Both the position numbers and the translations under genes were made by a program. The notes below the pieces were generated by a model. It ran no database searches, was not told where the DNA came from, and worked only from the letters and a program-made list of their open reading frames with translations. From Terriglobia bacterium (GTDB lineage: Bacteria > Acidobacteriota > Terriglobia > Terriglobales > Acidobacteriaceae), in contig JAIQFO010000022.1 in the NCBI GenBank assembly GCA_020073215.1, positions 28,341 to 92,340 on the forward strand: a stretch of 64,000 nt of DNA. Direction: 5' to 3'. Each line of letters begins with the position of its first letter. Within the stretch, counting starts at the first letter, position 1. Positions 35,634 through 45,140 of the stretch are shown in pieces.

Positions 35634-36935
35634 CTACGGGAGATCGGACGCCCGCTGGGACGCCATGCGCCACAGAAGCAGCAGGCTCAGCAGCAAGAGA
35701 AACCAGATCTGATGAGGCATCACGAAGCGCGTCCAGTACCACGAGTGCGCAATCGCTTCTGGAATCTGGCCGCGAAGCTGGAATAACTCCAGGGCGGACC
35801 CGCCCGGCACCAGGAACGGGAGCATCAGCAGAAAGGCGCCGCGCGCGGCCTTGCTTCCAGAGAATTCCTTGAGACTCCAACACAGCGGGAAGATCAGCAG
35901 GAACGCGTCGTAGAGCCGGTGGTACACCGGAAGCAAACTCAGGACCGCGAGTGTGCCCATCGACAGCAGGACAACAAGGGACCGGTTACGCAGAACCAGC
36001 CAAACCCAGATTCCAAACAAAGCGGCGGATACGGTCAGGGCAAGAACATTGGCGGCGACGGCGTGGTGCAAGAGGGCATAAAAGAGGACCTGAAGATTAA
36101 TCAGGCTGAAGCGGATCGGATTTCGTTCCGTGAAGTCACTCAGCATTCCCGTGGCCAGTAGAACCTTGTTGTCCAGTCGGTAGTTCTGAAGCCATGGCGT
36201 GCCGCTGATCGCCAGGCGGGCCATCGCCAGCAGCGCAGTTGTGACCACAACGCCGGCCGCAACCCCAGCCAGACGCCAATGGCGCCGCAACAGGTAGTAA
36301 ACAAGAAATGGCAATCCGATCTGGGGCTTCAAACAAACCGCGATTCCGAAGAGAATTCCAGCGATGATCTTTCGGCCGCGCTCCTCGAGCGCCAGAGCAA
36401 TGCCGCAAAGGGATACGGTGCTGATCACGATGCTGCCAGCGGCAAGACCCGTGTGTAGAGGCGCAAGAGCCAGCGAGAAAGCCACAAAGAGATAGGCTCG
36501 CCAGTCGTTGTATCCGAATCCACCCAGCGCGAGAAGCGACCAGATCAGGCCGAGTATCAGACTTACAGTAATGACTAACCAGGTAAAGCAGGCGACAGGC
36601 CAGGGCAAGACAGCCAGGGGAGCGAGCAGCAACAAACACGTGAGGGGGTAGGCGGTCGGAATCCCTCGCTTCATAATCAACGAACCGTCCGCCAGGTCCC
36701 TGGCAACAAAATCAGGCCGGCGAGCGCCTTCGGTCGGCCAGAGTCGCAGCAGAACCTCCGGGCTGTAAGGATCCATTCCCTTCACCAGAGCTCGGGATTG
36801 GATATAAGGCGAGATGAAATCGTTGAATTCCGCCGCCCGTAGGAAACGCGCCGGGCCGCGCACGACGAATTCCGACAGAGCCAGCAGCACCAGCAAAATG
36901 AGGAGAGATTTCGAGCGCGCGGATAGAGGGGGCAT
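35634..36935 (-). CDS. GT87/DUF2029-like polytopic glycosyltransferase
   Basis: 433 residues with about ten membrane helices from residue 8 on (KSLLILLVLLALSEFVV). A conserved periplasmic loop early in the protein holds FNDFISPYIQSRALVKGMDP, which has acidic and aromatic residues as in GT-C enzymes. The segment VCLKPQIGLPFLVYYLLRRH is characteristic of the GT87 (DUF2029) family. Such enzymes use polyprenyl-phosphate sugars to add mannose or related sugars to glycolipids or glycans outside the membrane. Donor and acceptor here are unknown. It stands alone, with repeats on both sides. Confidence 0.78.
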   Translation of the reverse strand: MPPLSARSKSLLILLVLLALSEFVVRGPARFLRAAEFNDFISPYIQSRALVKGMDPYSPEVLLRLWPTEGARRPDFVARDLADGSLIMKRGIPTAYPLTCLLLLAPLAVLPWPVACFTWLVITVSLILGLIWSLLALGGFGYNDWRAYLFVAFSLALAPLHTGLAAGSIVISTVSLCGIALALEERGRKIIAGILFGIAVCLKPQIGLPFLVYYLLRRHWRLAGVAAGVVVTTALLAMARLAISGTPWLQNYRLDNKVLLATGMLSDFTERNPIRFSLINLQVLFYALLHHAVAANVLALTVSAALFGIWVWLVLRNRSLVVLLSMGTLAVLSLLPVYHRLYDAFLLIFPLCWSLKEFSGSKAARGAFLLMLPFLVPGGSALELFQLRGQIPEAIAHSWYWTRFVMPHQIWFLLLLSLLLLWRMASQRASDLP

Positions 36936-37056
36936 TTGTCCGCAAGATTGTATCGTGCGCGACGGAGGCGAGGGAAAAACTCACCGCATGGTTGGAAAAA
37001 AGTCGGTGGCCGGACCAGGGCATCGCTCCCGCGATGCCGAAATCCGACGGGCCTCT

Positions 37057-37115
37057 GGAGACGGGCTTGCCTTGCCTTCCCCCGCGACGAGAGACGCGGC
37101 AAGCCGCGTCTCTAC
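37057..37115. repeat. dispersed GAGACG double-hairpin repeat, copy after ftsZ
   Basis: A degenerate left unit (GGAGACGGGCTTGCC) and an intact right unit (GAGACGCGGCAAGC..GCGTCTCTAC). It ends 20 bases past the ftsZ stop codon and may act as a 3' end hairpin of the division operon. Confidence 0.75.
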
Positions 37116-37135
37116 AGTAACGAATTGCAGTCCGC

Positions 37136-38410
37136 TTACATCACTTCGGTGCGTTTTCTCAGGAACGCCGGGACGTCGAGATCCTCCGCCTGGTAGGTGG
37201 GAGCGGGCGACCGCATCGTATCGAGCGAGATCACCTCGGCGTGGGGCGCGCTGGCCGTCGTCAGTTCCTGAAAAACTACCGGAGCGGGATCGGGCTCGAA
37301 GGACGGTTCGGGCACAAAGACTGGCTCCGGTTCGGCTACGGGCTCGGGCTCGCGGAAGGGATCGCGCTGGCGCGAACCTTCTCGCGACAGGATGACCGGG
37401 TCGCAGGCTTCGTGGCGGCGCGCACGACCGATGTCTTCCTCCTTGAAACCGGTCGCGATCACGGTGATCTTGACCGCATCTTTCATCTTTTCGTCGAGCA
37501 CCGCGCCGAAGATGATGTTAGCATCCTCGTGCGACGCGCCCTGGATGATGGTGCACGCCTGCTGCACTTCGGCGAGTTTCAGCGAATTCGAGCCCGTGAT
37601 GTTGATGAGAATGCCGCGCGCTCCGTCGATGGCTCCCGCTTCGAGCAGGGGCGAGGCGATGGCGCGCTGGGCGGCTTCCACCGTGCGATTCGCGCCGGCC
37701 GCGGTGGCCGTCCCCATCACCGCATAGCCCATGCCCGCCATGATCGCCCTCACGTCGGCAAAGTCGCGGTTGATGATGCCGGGAATAGTGATGATGTCGG
37801 AAATGCCCTGCACCCCTTGGCGAAGAATGTCGTCGGCGATGCGGAAGGACTCGAAGAAGCCGGCGTTCTCGGCGACGGCCAGCAATTTTTCGTTGGGGAT
37901 CACGATGGTGGTATCGACCGACTCCATGAGCTCGGAAATGCCGCGCTCCGCCTGCTGCATGCGGCGTTTGCCTTCAAAAGCGAAGGGCTTGGTCACGACG
38001 GCGACGGTGAGCGCGCCCATTTCGCTGGCGAGGGAGGCGATGATCGGCGCCGCGCCCGTGCCCGTGCCGCCACCGAGTCCGGCGGTGACAAAGACCATGT
38101 CGGCGCCTTCGAGGACTTCGATGATCTTGTCGGAGTCTTCGAGCGCGGCTTTGCGGCCGATCTCGGGATTGGCGCCCGCGCCTAGTCCGTTCGTCAGCTT
38201 CACCCCGAGCTGAATCTTGGTGGTGGCGCGCGACATCCGCAGCGCTTGCAAGTCGGTGTTGGCGACGATGAATTCGATGTGTTCCATGCCCGAATCGATC
38301 ATGCGATTGACGGCGTTGTTGCCGCCGCCGCCGACACCGATGACCTTGATGCGAGCGTCGTTGCGCGCTTCTTCGTTGAAGCAGATGCGGAGTCCGTTGT
38401 CTTCAGTCAT
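37136..38410 (-). CDS. ftsZ: cell division protein FtsZ
   Basis: 424 residues; GAGGTGA lies just before the ATG. The tubulin-like GTPase core shows [18 protein letters not shown] at the start and the signature [11 protein letters not shown] near residue 113. The T7 loop region [20 protein letters not shown] follows. After about residue 325 comes an acidic, Pro-rich linker of some 75 residues ([16 protein letters not shown]). The conserved C-terminal peptide [14 protein letters not shown] binds FtsA and other membrane tethers. It polymerises at mid-cell into the division ring. It is the last gene of the murG-murC-hypothetical-ftsQ-ftsA-ftsZ run, 130 bases after ftsA. Confidence 0.98.
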   Translation of the reverse strand: MTEDNGLRICFNEEARNDARIKVIGVGGGGNNAVNRMIDSGMEHIEFIVANTDLQALRMSRATTKIQLGVKLTNGLGAGANPEIGRKAALEDSDKIIEVLEGADMVFVTAGLGGGTGTGAAPIIASLASEMGALTVAVVTKPFAFEGKRRMQQAERGISELMESVDTTIVIPNEKLLAVAENAGFFESFRIADDILRQGVQGISDIITIPGIINRDFADVRAIMAGMGYAVMGTATAAGANRTVEAAQRAIASPLLEAGAIDGARGILINITGSNSLKLAEVQQACTIIQGASHEDANIIFGAVLDEKMKDAVKITVIATGFKEEDIGRARRHEACDPVILSREGSRQRDPFREPEPVAEPEPVFVPEPSFEPDPAPVVFQELTTASAPHAEVISLDTMRSPAPTYQAEDLDVPAFLRKRTEVM

Positions 38411-38475
38411 ACATCACCTCGTAAGTCAGCTCTCAGCTTTCAGCTTTCAGTAAAAACAAAACCCATTGCCATATA

Positions 38476-38530
38476 GTGGAGCGCCGGGCGTCCCCGCCCG
38501 GCAGGAAGGGCGAGACGCCCGTCCCTCCAC
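38476..38530. repeat. GC-rich hairpin repeat between ftsA and ftsZ
   Basis: The outer arms GTGGAG and CTCCAC enclose two inner stems (GCCGGGCG..CGCCCGGC and GGGCGAGACGCCC). It resembles the repeats at 47764 and 55242 in sequence style. It lies in the 130-base ftsA-ftsZ gap and could uncouple the transcript levels of the two genes. Confidence 0.6.
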
Positions 38531-38540
38531 GAACAAACCT

Positions 38541-39761
38541 CTACGCGCCTTTCCTGGCGAACAGGGCTTTCATGCGCGTGCCAAAACTTGGCTCCTGCAG
38601 GCCGCGGGCCAGGCGGGCGCGATGGCCGTAATACGCCATGCCCAGCACGGTTGCGAACTCCGGCTCGGATAAGAACGATGGCATCTTCGCCATTGGCGTT
38701 GGCCAGGCCAAACGCGCGGCTTTCCGCAGCACGGATTCCGCTACGTCGAGAATGCCGGGGAGCCGCGACGCTCCGCCGGTCAGCGCAAATCCCGCAATGC
38801 AATGCTCCAGAACGCCGGCGTGACGCAGGTTGTCGCGCAGCATCTCGAAAAGCTCGCGGGCTCGCGGCTCCAGAATCTCGCCAGCCATGCGCTGCGGCAT
38901 CAGGCGCGAGGGGCGATCTCCCACCGACGGCACCTCGACTTCGTTGCCTTCGGGGATGAGCGTGGGCACGGCGTTGCCAAAATTCTTCTTGAGCGTCTCC
39001 GCGGCCGCCAGTCCCGTGCACATGCCGACCGAAAGATCGCTGGTAAAGTGGTCGCCGCCTATCGGGATGACGGCCGTATGTGCGACTGCGCCCTGCTGGA
39101 AGACGATCAGGTCGCATGACCCGGCGCCGAGGTCGGCGAGGCAGATGCCTAGTTCACGTTCGTCCGACCGCAGTACCGAGTCGGCACAGGCCAGCGGCTC
39201 AAAGATGGTGTCGTCCACGTGGACGCCAGCCCGGTTCACCGCGGTCACCAGGTTCTGCGCCGCGCTGGAAGAGGCGGTCACAATGTGAACGCGCACTTCG
39301 AGGCGTGTGGCCATCATGCCCGTGGGGTCCTGCACGCCCGGCTGGTCGTCGAGAATGAATTCCTGCGGCAGCAGATGGAGAATTTCGCGATCCGCGGGCA
39401 AGGGGACGGTGCGGGCCTTATCCACGGCCTGGCGGATTTCCTCGCGGCCAATCTCGCGCGACCGGGTGCCAAAAGTGATGCCGCCGTGGCTGTTCATGCC
39501 GCGGATATGCGCGCCCGCAATTCCGATCAGCGCATGCTCGATCGGAATGCCGGCGACATCCTCAGCGTGCTCCACTGCTTTTTGAATGCTGCTGACGGCC
39601 TTGTCGAGTTCGGTGATCACGCCCTTGCGCAGGCCGTGCGATTCGCTGATGCCGTGGCCGCGATAACGCAATCCGTGCTCGCTGAGTTCGGCCACCAGCA
39701 CGGAAGTCTTGGCGCTCCCTACGTCGATGGCGGTGATGAAATTGGGCTCGTGAATCGGCAT
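38541..39761 (-). CDS. ftsA: cell division protein FtsA
   Basis: 406 residues, an actin-like ATPase. Phosphate 1 motif AIDVGSAKTSVLVAEL sits at the start. The 1C domain spans about 85-165 (GIAGAHIRGMNSHGGITFGT). Phosphate 2 is ICLADLGAGSCDLIVFQQG, and the adenosine loop is AGFALTGGASRLPGI. The C-terminal part is an amphipathic, basic stretch (EPSFGTRMKALFARKGA) that serves as the membrane anchor in this family. It links FtsZ to the membrane and to later division proteins. It starts 13 bases after ftsQ without a good Shine-Dalgarno, so translational coupling is likely. Confidence 0.97.
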   Translation of the reverse strand: MPIHEPNFITAIDVGSAKTSVLVAELSEHGLRYRGHGISESHGLRKGVITELDKAVSSIQKAVEHAEDVAGIPIEHALIGIAGAHIRGMNSHGGITFGTRSREIGREEIRQAVDKARTVPLPADREILHLLPQEFILDDQPGVQDPTGMMATRLEVRVHIVTASSSAAQNLVTAVNRAGVHVDDTIFEPLACADSVLRSDERELGICLADLGAGSCDLIVFQQGAVAHTAVIPIGGDHFTSDLSVGMCTGLAAAETLKKNFGNAVPTLIPEGNEVEVPSVGDRPSRLMPQRMAGEILEPRARELFEMLRDNLRHAGVLEHCIAGFALTGGASRLPGILDVAESVLRKAARLAWPTPMAKMPSFLSEPEFATVLGMAYYGHRARLARGLQEPSFGTRMKALFARKGA

Positions 39762-39774
39762 AAATAAATAATGA

Positions 39775-41127
39775 TTAGTGCTGCGGAGTCTCCTTCGGAA
39801 TTCCAGCGCTTGGTTTCTTTTGGCTCGCGGGATTCGACGCAGCCGGGTGCGACGCCGCGGCGCTTTTCGCGACTGCGACCGGGGGCGCTTTCGCCGGTGT
39901 CTTCAGCGCGGCTTGTGTAACGGGTGGTGGTTTGACTGCCGCTTTCTTGACGGGAGCATGACTCACGGCAGCATGACTCGCGGAAGCATGACTCGCGGAA
40001 GGACGACGAACCGCCGTTTTCGGGCCGCCCTTGGCCTTAAGCTTCGCGTACTTCTTCGGGGGAGCCGGAGGCACGGGATGCGTTACATACTTCTCGTAGT
40101 TCACGATGGCCGCGGTTTTCACTCCCGCCGCCATCGCCGCCTTGGCCGCCGCCGGCGTCAAGGCCGGCTGCCTGGCCATCCCGTTGAGATCGGGATTCAC
40201 GATGATCTGGCCGTCGTAGCGCAAGTCCACCGATTCGAGCTTGTCGAACTGCTGCCGCCACTGCTGCACGTGCGTGACATAGGTTTTGTAGCGCTGGAGG
40301 TAGTTGCCCGAGCCCAGATGCACCAGCACCTCGCCGTTGGAATCCGCGGCCAGCACTTTGACGTCCTCGGGGTCGGTGAGATCTACTTCGCTCAGTTCCT
40401 GGGAATAGCGGGCGCCGCTGGAATCGAGTTCGCGAACGAGATCGTTGTAATTTTTCATCCGGGCGGCGCGGGTGGAGAGCGGCTCGCCGGCATTCATGCC
40501 CGTAATCACGGCGAAGGAATACTTGTGTTTGCCGCCGGGAGCAAGTTCCATCAGTGTGCCCCCGGCGTCGATCAGCGAAATGTGCGAGCCGATGCGGGCA
40601 AAGGCTACCGGAGTGCGCTCATGAATCTCGATGCGCAGCCGATTCGGCACGAAGCGCATCACGCTGGCCGATTCCACCCAGGGAATCTGCTCCAGTTGCT
40701 GTTTGCGTTGCGCCAGGGGAACAAAAAAAATGTTGCGGCCGATATCGCCGCCCATGACTTCCATGATTTGAGCGTGCGCGACGTGCTGGGCGCCGGTGAC
40801 TTCGATCTGATCGCTGGACTCGATGCGAAAACGCCAGGAGTGCTTGCCGTAGCGGTAGAGGCCCGCGCCGGCACTTCCCAGAATTGCTAGAACGACGAGC
40901 GCGAAGACAACCCACAGCAATCGGTTGGCAGTCTTTTTGGGAAGGGAACCGCGCCGGACGGAGACGCGCTTTTGTCCGCGCAGAAATGGGGATTCCTGCT
41001 CCGCCTCCAAATCGACGAAACGGGCGTCGTCGAACCGATCACGCTCGGGAGCGTCGTGGTCAGAGGCGTCACGGGGAAGCGGATACAACTCTTCCTGGAC
41101 AGCGGTGGAGCTTGATTTCCGCGTCAC
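39775..41127 (-). CDS. ftsQ: cell division protein FtsQ with Ala/His/Lys-rich C-terminal tail
   Basis: 450 residues from a GTG start. A charged cytoplasmic tail of about 65 residues comes first. One membrane helix lies near 70-92 (RLLWVVFALVVLAILGSAGA). A POTRA domain is seen at about 105-175 (DQIEVTGAQHVAHAQIMEVM, IPWVESASVMRFVPNRLRIE), and then the FtsQ/DivIB beta domain to about 320. The protein bridges FtsB/FtsL to the rest of the divisome in the periplasm. The final 110 residues are low-complexity (KPPPVTQAALKTPAKAPPVA) and contain 15-base DNA tandem repeats. This tail is much longer than in Escherichia coli FtsQ (276 residues in total). Confidence 0.93.
   Translation of the reverse strand: MTRKSSSTAVQEELYPLPRDASDHDAPERDRFDDARFVDLEAEQESPFLRGQKRVSVRRGSLPKKTANRLLWVVFALVVLAILGSAGAGLYRYGKHSWRFRIESSDQIEVTGAQHVAHAQIMEVMGGDIGRNIFFVPLAQRKQQLEQIPWVESASVMRFVPNRLRIEIHERTPVAFARIGSHISLIDAGGTLMELAPGGKHKYSFAVITGMNAGEPLSTRAARMKNYNDLVRELDSSGARYSQELSEVDLTDPEDVKVLAADSNGEVLVHLGSGNYLQRYKTYVTHVQQWRQQFDKLESVDLRYDGQIIVNPDLNGMARQPALTPAAAKAAMAAGVKTAAIVNYEKYVTHPVPPAPPKKYAKLKAKGGPKTAVRRPSASHASASHAAVSHAPVKKAAVKPPPVTQAALKTPAKAPPVAVAKSAAASHPAASNPASQKKPSAGIPKETPQH
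39956..40000. repeat. three 15-base tandem repeats inside ftsQ
   Basis: GCATGACTCACGGCA followed by two copies of GCATGACTCGCGGAA. On the coding strand they encode repeats of Ser-His-Ala with Ala, Ser or Val. The unit length is a multiple of three, so gain or loss of a unit keeps the frame. Confidence 0.85.
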
Positions 41128-41308
41128 TCTTTCGAGTCAGTTGTCGACAGAAAACCGCTGAGCAAAATTACTATAACTGGTTTTCGCGAAATGAGACAGT
41201 GCGAAGTTGGTTCGGATGTGACTAGCGATACTCACGCATGGACAGCCGCGCTCGGGAGACTGCCTTGAGCGAAGCCGAAGGGCCCAGGCCGAGCGCAGAT
41301 CGGCCAAG

Positions 41309-41578
41309 CTAGGACCGTGACGGCGCGGAATTGTCTTTACCGTGGGTAATCGGTCATTCATGGTGAGCGAAGTGAAATGGTCCGCAGGGGCGGACCATCT
41401 CGCGGAGTGGAAGCACCCTACCCCCTTCCCGTCTTTTCGGCAAACACTACCCGTAGGTCGCAAAGAGGGAACACGGGTGGAATAGTGGCCCTTCGACTCC
41501 GGCGGCCGCTCCCTTCGGGCGCGGCCACCTCCGCTCAGGGTGACAGAACGTGAAGATTTCACGCGGTCGCGGTATTAG
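41309..41578. repeat. MITE-like element with degenerate TA-flanked inverted ends
   Basis: The left end CTAGGACCGTGACGGC (41309-41324) and right end GCGGTCGCGGTATTAG (41563-41578) each differ by two bases from the ends of the element at 47721-47900. The interior has no gene but holds a GGTCCGC..GCGGACC hairpin (near 41380) and a diverged copy of the CCTTCG...GGGTGACAG repeat (41489-41547). It separates ftsQ from the coiled-coil gene. Its right end contains the stop codon of that gene. Confidence 0.5.
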
Positions 41579-42120
41579 TACGTGTCCTCGATCTCAACGT
41601 CTGGAGCAATCTCCCCGAGTTCCGGCCGCGGCTTCACCGTGATCCGCCTCCCGGTCTTCGGACAAACCACGGTCACGCGGTGATTGGCGGTGCGCGCCAG
41701 GCCGATTTGCGAGGCTGTGCGCCAGCGAACCTGCTCGATCTGCGCGCGCTCCATCTCAGCCTGCTCGCGAATGTCGTCTGCCTGGGCGCGAATCTCATCC
41801 CGAACACGCTCGCGCACCATTTCTGCCGTGGCCCGGGCCTGTTCTCGCACGATCTTTACCTCGGCCTCTGCCTCCGCCCGCGCCATTTCCGTTTCTTGAT
41901 TCGCCGCGAGCAGATCGTCTGCCTGAAATTTCTCGCGATTTGTCATCCCGAGTGCAACGGCAAGCGATCGCTGTGCCCGGCTCGAAATCCCGCACAACAC
42001 CGAACCGGCGCGTTCGGCGACCCGATGCGCGGCGACAAAGTTTCCGTTCCGGTATTCGCTATTCAGCCCCAGGGCTAATACACCCAGTGCAATCCAATAT
42101 GCGGCCTTATTCGTATCCAT
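41575..42120 (-). CDS. hypothetical membrane-anchored coiled-coil protein in the division cluster
   Basis: 181 residues. One N-terminal membrane helix or signal anchor (AAYWIALGVLALGLNSEY). Then a long, highly charged coiled coil of about residues 65-130 (MARAEAEAEVKIVREQARAT). It ends in a small domain with TVVCPKTGRRITVKPRPELG. I recognise no family. It lies between murC and ftsQ, where murB and ddl are found in many bacteria, and is transcribed with them. A role in envelope or division is only suggested by position. The stop codon TAA is inside a repeat end. Confidence 0.7.
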   Translation of the reverse strand: MDTNKAAYWIALGVLALGLNSEYRNGNFVAAHRVAERAGSVLCGISSRAQRSLAVALGMTNREKFQADDLLAANQETEMARAEAEAEVKIVREQARATAEMVRERVRDEIRAQADDIREQAEMERAQIEQVRWRTASQIGLARTANHRVTVVCPKTGRRITVKPRPELGEIAPDVEIEDTY

Positions 42121-42276
42121 GGGGGGTAGTCCTCACTGTCTGGTCTTTGGACGAGCATCGGAAAAGAAGGTCAACCAGGAAAAAGTGTTTGATGGGGCGC
42201 ACCTGGTCCTGTGGCGACGAACGCATTTGTCGGTCCAAGCCGAGGGCAGCCCGGCAACTTGGCCGCAAACTCCTTC

Positions 42277-42337
42277 GTAGAGACGGGGCTTGCCCCGTCT
42301 CTGCTGCGGGCGGAGACGCGGCAAGCCGCGTCTCTAC
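42277..42337. repeat. dispersed GAGACG double-hairpin repeat, copy at the murC 3' end
   Basis: The best-preserved copy: GTAGAGACGGGGCTTGCCCC, GTCTC, a short linker, then GGAGACGCGGCAAGC..GCGTCTCTAC. The terminal CTAC on the plus strand contains the murC stop codon (TAG on the minus strand). Confidence 0.85.
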
Positions 42338-43773
42338 CCCAGCGACCCTGAACTGGCCATAGTCTCCAGCTTCTCGAGAATCATGGCTCCCAGTTGCGAA
42401 ACGCTTCCGGCGCCGAGGGTCATAACCATATCGCCCGGTTGAGCGAGAGCTGCAACCGTGGCCACGGCGTCCGAAAACGAGGGAGCGTAGGCGACGTTCC
42501 GCTTCCCCGCCCCCGAAATGCGGCGGGTGAGAACTTCCGCCGTAATGCCTTCGATGGGCTTCTCGCTGGCCGGGTAAATGTCGAGGAGGCAAAGCGTGTC
42601 GGCATCGGCGAAGGCGGCCGTGAACTCATCCATCAGATCGCGAGTGCGGGTAAAGCGGTGCGGTTGGAAGATCACATGCACGCGGCGAAATCCGCACTGG
42701 CGGGCGGCGGCCAGCGTGGCCCGTATTTCCGTCGGATGATGCCCGTAATCGTCAATCACGCTGACGCCCGCGGCCTTGCCCTTGAACTGGAAGCGACGGT
42801 CGACGCCGCGAAAACCGTCGAGCGCGGAACGAATCTGCTCCGCGGAAATCTCGAGCGCGGTGCCCACCGCAATCGCTGCCGTCGCATTCAGCACATTGTG
42901 TGTGCCGGGAACGTGCAATGTGAACTCGCCGAGATCCTTCTCTTTGTAAGTTACCTGGAAGCGGATGAGCGGGCTGTGCGCTCCGGCGGTAAACTTCGCT
43001 GCAGCCTGCGACGACCCGGCCTGGAGCGACGCCATGCGAATGAGGAAATCCGAGCCCTGGCTGGTTCCGTACGTGGTCACACGGCGATGAACTCGCGGCA
43101 GTAAACGGCGGAGCACGGGGTCGTCATTGCAGCCGACGACCATGCCGTAAAACGGCACGCGCTCCATGAATTCCAGAAACGTGCGGCGGACGTCGTGCAT
43201 ATCGCGGTAGCAATCCATGTGCTCGCGGTCAATGTTCGTGACCACGGATAGAATCGGCGACAGTTTCAGGAAGGAGCGGTCGCTCTCGTCCGCCTCGGCG
43301 ACCAGATATTGCGACTTGCCGAGGCGGGCGTTCGAGCCCATCGCGTCGACGCGGCCTCCGACCACAACCGTGGGGTCGAGGCCGCCCGCGGCCAGCACGG
43401 CCGCGACCATCGAAGTAGTTGTAGTTTTGCCATGCATGCCGGCGATCGCGATGCCGTACTTCAGCCGCATCAGTTCGGCCAGCATCTCGGCGCGCCGGAT
43501 TACCGGAACATGCAAGCGGCGGGCCTCGGCGACTTCGGGATTGTCGACCGAGATCGCGGAACTGGTGACCACGACATCCGCACCGGCGATATTGGCGGCA
43601 GCGTGCCCTTCGAAAGTGGACGCACCCAAAGTGGCGAGACGCTGCGTCACCGCGGAATTTTTCAGGTCGGAGCCGGAAATCCGGTAGCCGAGATTCAGCA
43701 ACACCTCGGCAATCCCGCTCATGCCGATGCCGCCGATACCCACGAAATGAATGCGCTGAATCTTGGCGAACAT
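42334..43773 (-). CDS. murC: UDP-N-acetylmuramate-L-alanine ligase MurC
   Basis: 479 residues, the normal size. N-terminal Rossmann domain (HFVGIGGIGMSGIAEVLLNL), ATP P-loop GMHGKTTTTSMVAAVL near residue 115, central motifs EADESDRSFL and DREHMD, and the C-terminal domain with DDYGHHPTEIRATL and VIFQPHRFTRT. It adds L-alanine to UDP-MurNAc in the cytoplasm, the first amino-acid step of the peptidoglycan stem. Upstream, 135 bases away, lies murG. The last residues (SSGSLG) end at a stop codon formed by a repeat. Confidence 0.97.
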   Translation of the reverse strand: MFAKIQRIHFVGIGGIGMSGIAEVLLNLGYRISGSDLKNSAVTQRLATLGASTFEGHAAANIAGADVVVTSSAISVDNPEVAEARRLHVPVIRRAEMLAELMRLKYGIAIAGMHGKTTTTSMVAAVLAAGGLDPTVVVGGRVDAMGSNARLGKSQYLVAEADESDRSFLKLSPILSVVTNIDREHMDCYRDMHDVRRTFLEFMERVPFYGMVVGCNDDPVLRRLLPRVHRRVTTYGTSQGSDFLIRMASLQAGSSQAAAKFTAGAHSPLIRFQVTYKEKDLGEFTLHVPGTHNVLNATAAIAVGTALEISAEQIRSALDGFRGVDRRFQFKGKAAGVSVIDDYGHHPTEIRATLAAARQCGFRRVHVIFQPHRFTRTRDLMDEFTAAFADADTLCLLDIYPASEKPIEGITAEVLTRRISGAGKRNVAYAPSFSDAVATVAALAQPGDMVMTLGAGSVSQLGAMILEKLETMASSGSLG

Positions 43774-43908
43774 GAAAAGTCAAATCCCGAACGAACGCTG
43801 ATGATAGAACATTCAACCGCAGAGATCGGGGAGTACGCAGAGAAATTCGGGTCTTCCCGGCGCCTCCGGTGCCAAATCTTTACTCCGCGCACTCAGCGAC
43901 CTCTGCGG

Positions 43909-44979
43909 TTAAAGGTCTACTGGCCCGGCCAACTGAGCCACCATCTCCGCAATCTCTTCGACCGCCTTGGGGTGCGCCAGCGATCTTGCCGCGGCGGACA
44001 TGCTCCCCAGGCGGCGCGCATCGCCGATCAACGCCGCAATCGTGTCGACCAGGTACGCGGCGCCGAGATTACTCTCTTCGACCACAATCGCGGCACCGGC
44101 GCGCTCCAGCGCCCGGGCGTTCACGTTCTGATGATCGTCGGCAGCCGCCGGGAACGGCACGAAAATCGCCGGCTTGCCTGCCGCCGTAATTTCACCGACC
44201 GTGCTTGCGCCCGAACGGCAGACGAGCAAATCGGCGCGCCCGAACGTGCCCGGCATATCGTCGATAAACTTGTGGACTTCGCCCGAAATTCCTGACTGCT
44301 GGTAAGCGGCGAGCACATGATCATAGTCGCGCTGACCCGTCTGATGAATGATGTGGATGCCGGGAACCTTGGCGCGCAAACCAGGCAACGATTCCATCAT
44401 TGCCTGATTGATGGCGCGCGCGCCCTGGCTGCCTCCAAAAACCAGCAGGGTGGGCGGGCCGTCAGTTTTTTGGGGGATAGAAAAGAACGCCGAGCGCACG
44501 GGCACGCCCGTCACCCGGCAGTGGGGAAAATACCGGCACGTCTCTTCAAAGTGCACGGCGGCGGCGGAAACCCAGCGCGCGATCATTCTGTTTGCAAATC
44601 CCGGCACGACGTTGGGTTCGAAGGCAAGCGTCGGAAGACGGCGGCGAATCGCGGCCACCATGGCGGGTCCGGAGGCGTAGCCTCCGACCCCGATCACCAC
44701 TTCAGGATCGAAATCCGTGAGCATGCGGGAAGAAGCCGCGATGGCGCGCGGCAAGTCAAACATCGTCTTCGCGCGGGTCATGAGGCTGACATTTTTCAGC
44801 GCGCCGACCTGAATCAGTTCTAGAGGAAAGCCTGCCTGGGGCACGAGGCGCGTTTCAATGCCGCGAGCCGTCCCGATGAACAGAACTTCGGCTCCGAACT
44901 GCTGCTTAAGCTGTTGGGCAATGGCCAGGGCTGGAATCACGTGCCCGCCTGTACCTCCGCCCGCGATGATGATGCGCAT
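43909..44979 (-). CDS. murG: UDP-GlcNAc:lipid I GlcNAc-transferase MurG
   Basis: 356 residues from the ATG at 44979, chosen because the conserved start [18 protein letters not shown] follows at once. The GT-B fold shows the N-terminal G-loop GGTGGH, the second G-loop [13 protein letters not shown], and the C-terminal UDP-GlcNAc site ([36 protein letters not shown]). It makes lipid II from lipid I on the cytoplasmic face of the inner membrane. It begins the division/cell-wall run here. The gene upstream on the same strand is an unrelated metallohydrolase, so ftsW, murD and mraY are not adjacent. Confidence 0.97.
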   Translation of the reverse strand: MRIIIAGGGTGGHVIPALAIAQQLKQQFGAEVLFIGTARGIETRLVPQAGFPLELIQVGALKNVSLMTRAKTMFDLPRAIAASSRMLTDFDPEVVIGVGGYASGPAMVAAIRRRLPTLAFEPNVVPGFANRMIARWVSAAAVHFEETCRYFPHCRVTGVPVRSAFFSIPQKTDGPPTLLVFGGSQGARAINQAMMESLPGLRAKVPGIHIIHQTGQRDYDHVLAAYQQSGISGEVHKFIDDMPGTFGRADLLVCRSGASTVGEITAAGKPAIFVPFPAAADDHQNVNARALERAGAAIVVEESNLGAAYLVDTIAALIGDARRLGSMSAAARSLAHPKAVEEIAEMVAQLAGPVDL

Positions 44980-45040
44980 GAACTCGGTTTCCGCAAAAGT
45001 GCTGATTGTCTTTTGAAGAGTGTCGCACGGCGACCTCGCC

Positions 45041-45105
45041 AAAAGCCCTCAGGGGCTAAAGCCCTCGTGTTTATTGGCCGGTAGCGGCACGGCTGAAGCC
45101 GTGCC
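45041..45105. repeat. short palindromic intergenic repeat upstream of murG
   Basis: AAAGCCCTCAGGGGCTAAAG (45041 on) followed by the near-perfect palindrome GGCACGGCTGAAGCCGTGCC at 45086-45105. It lies between the CehA-like gene and murG and may be a 5' hairpin of the murG transcript. Confidence 0.6.
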
Positions 45106-45140
45106 CTTCCCAAACCATTTAGGAGACGAGTTCTAGTGCC

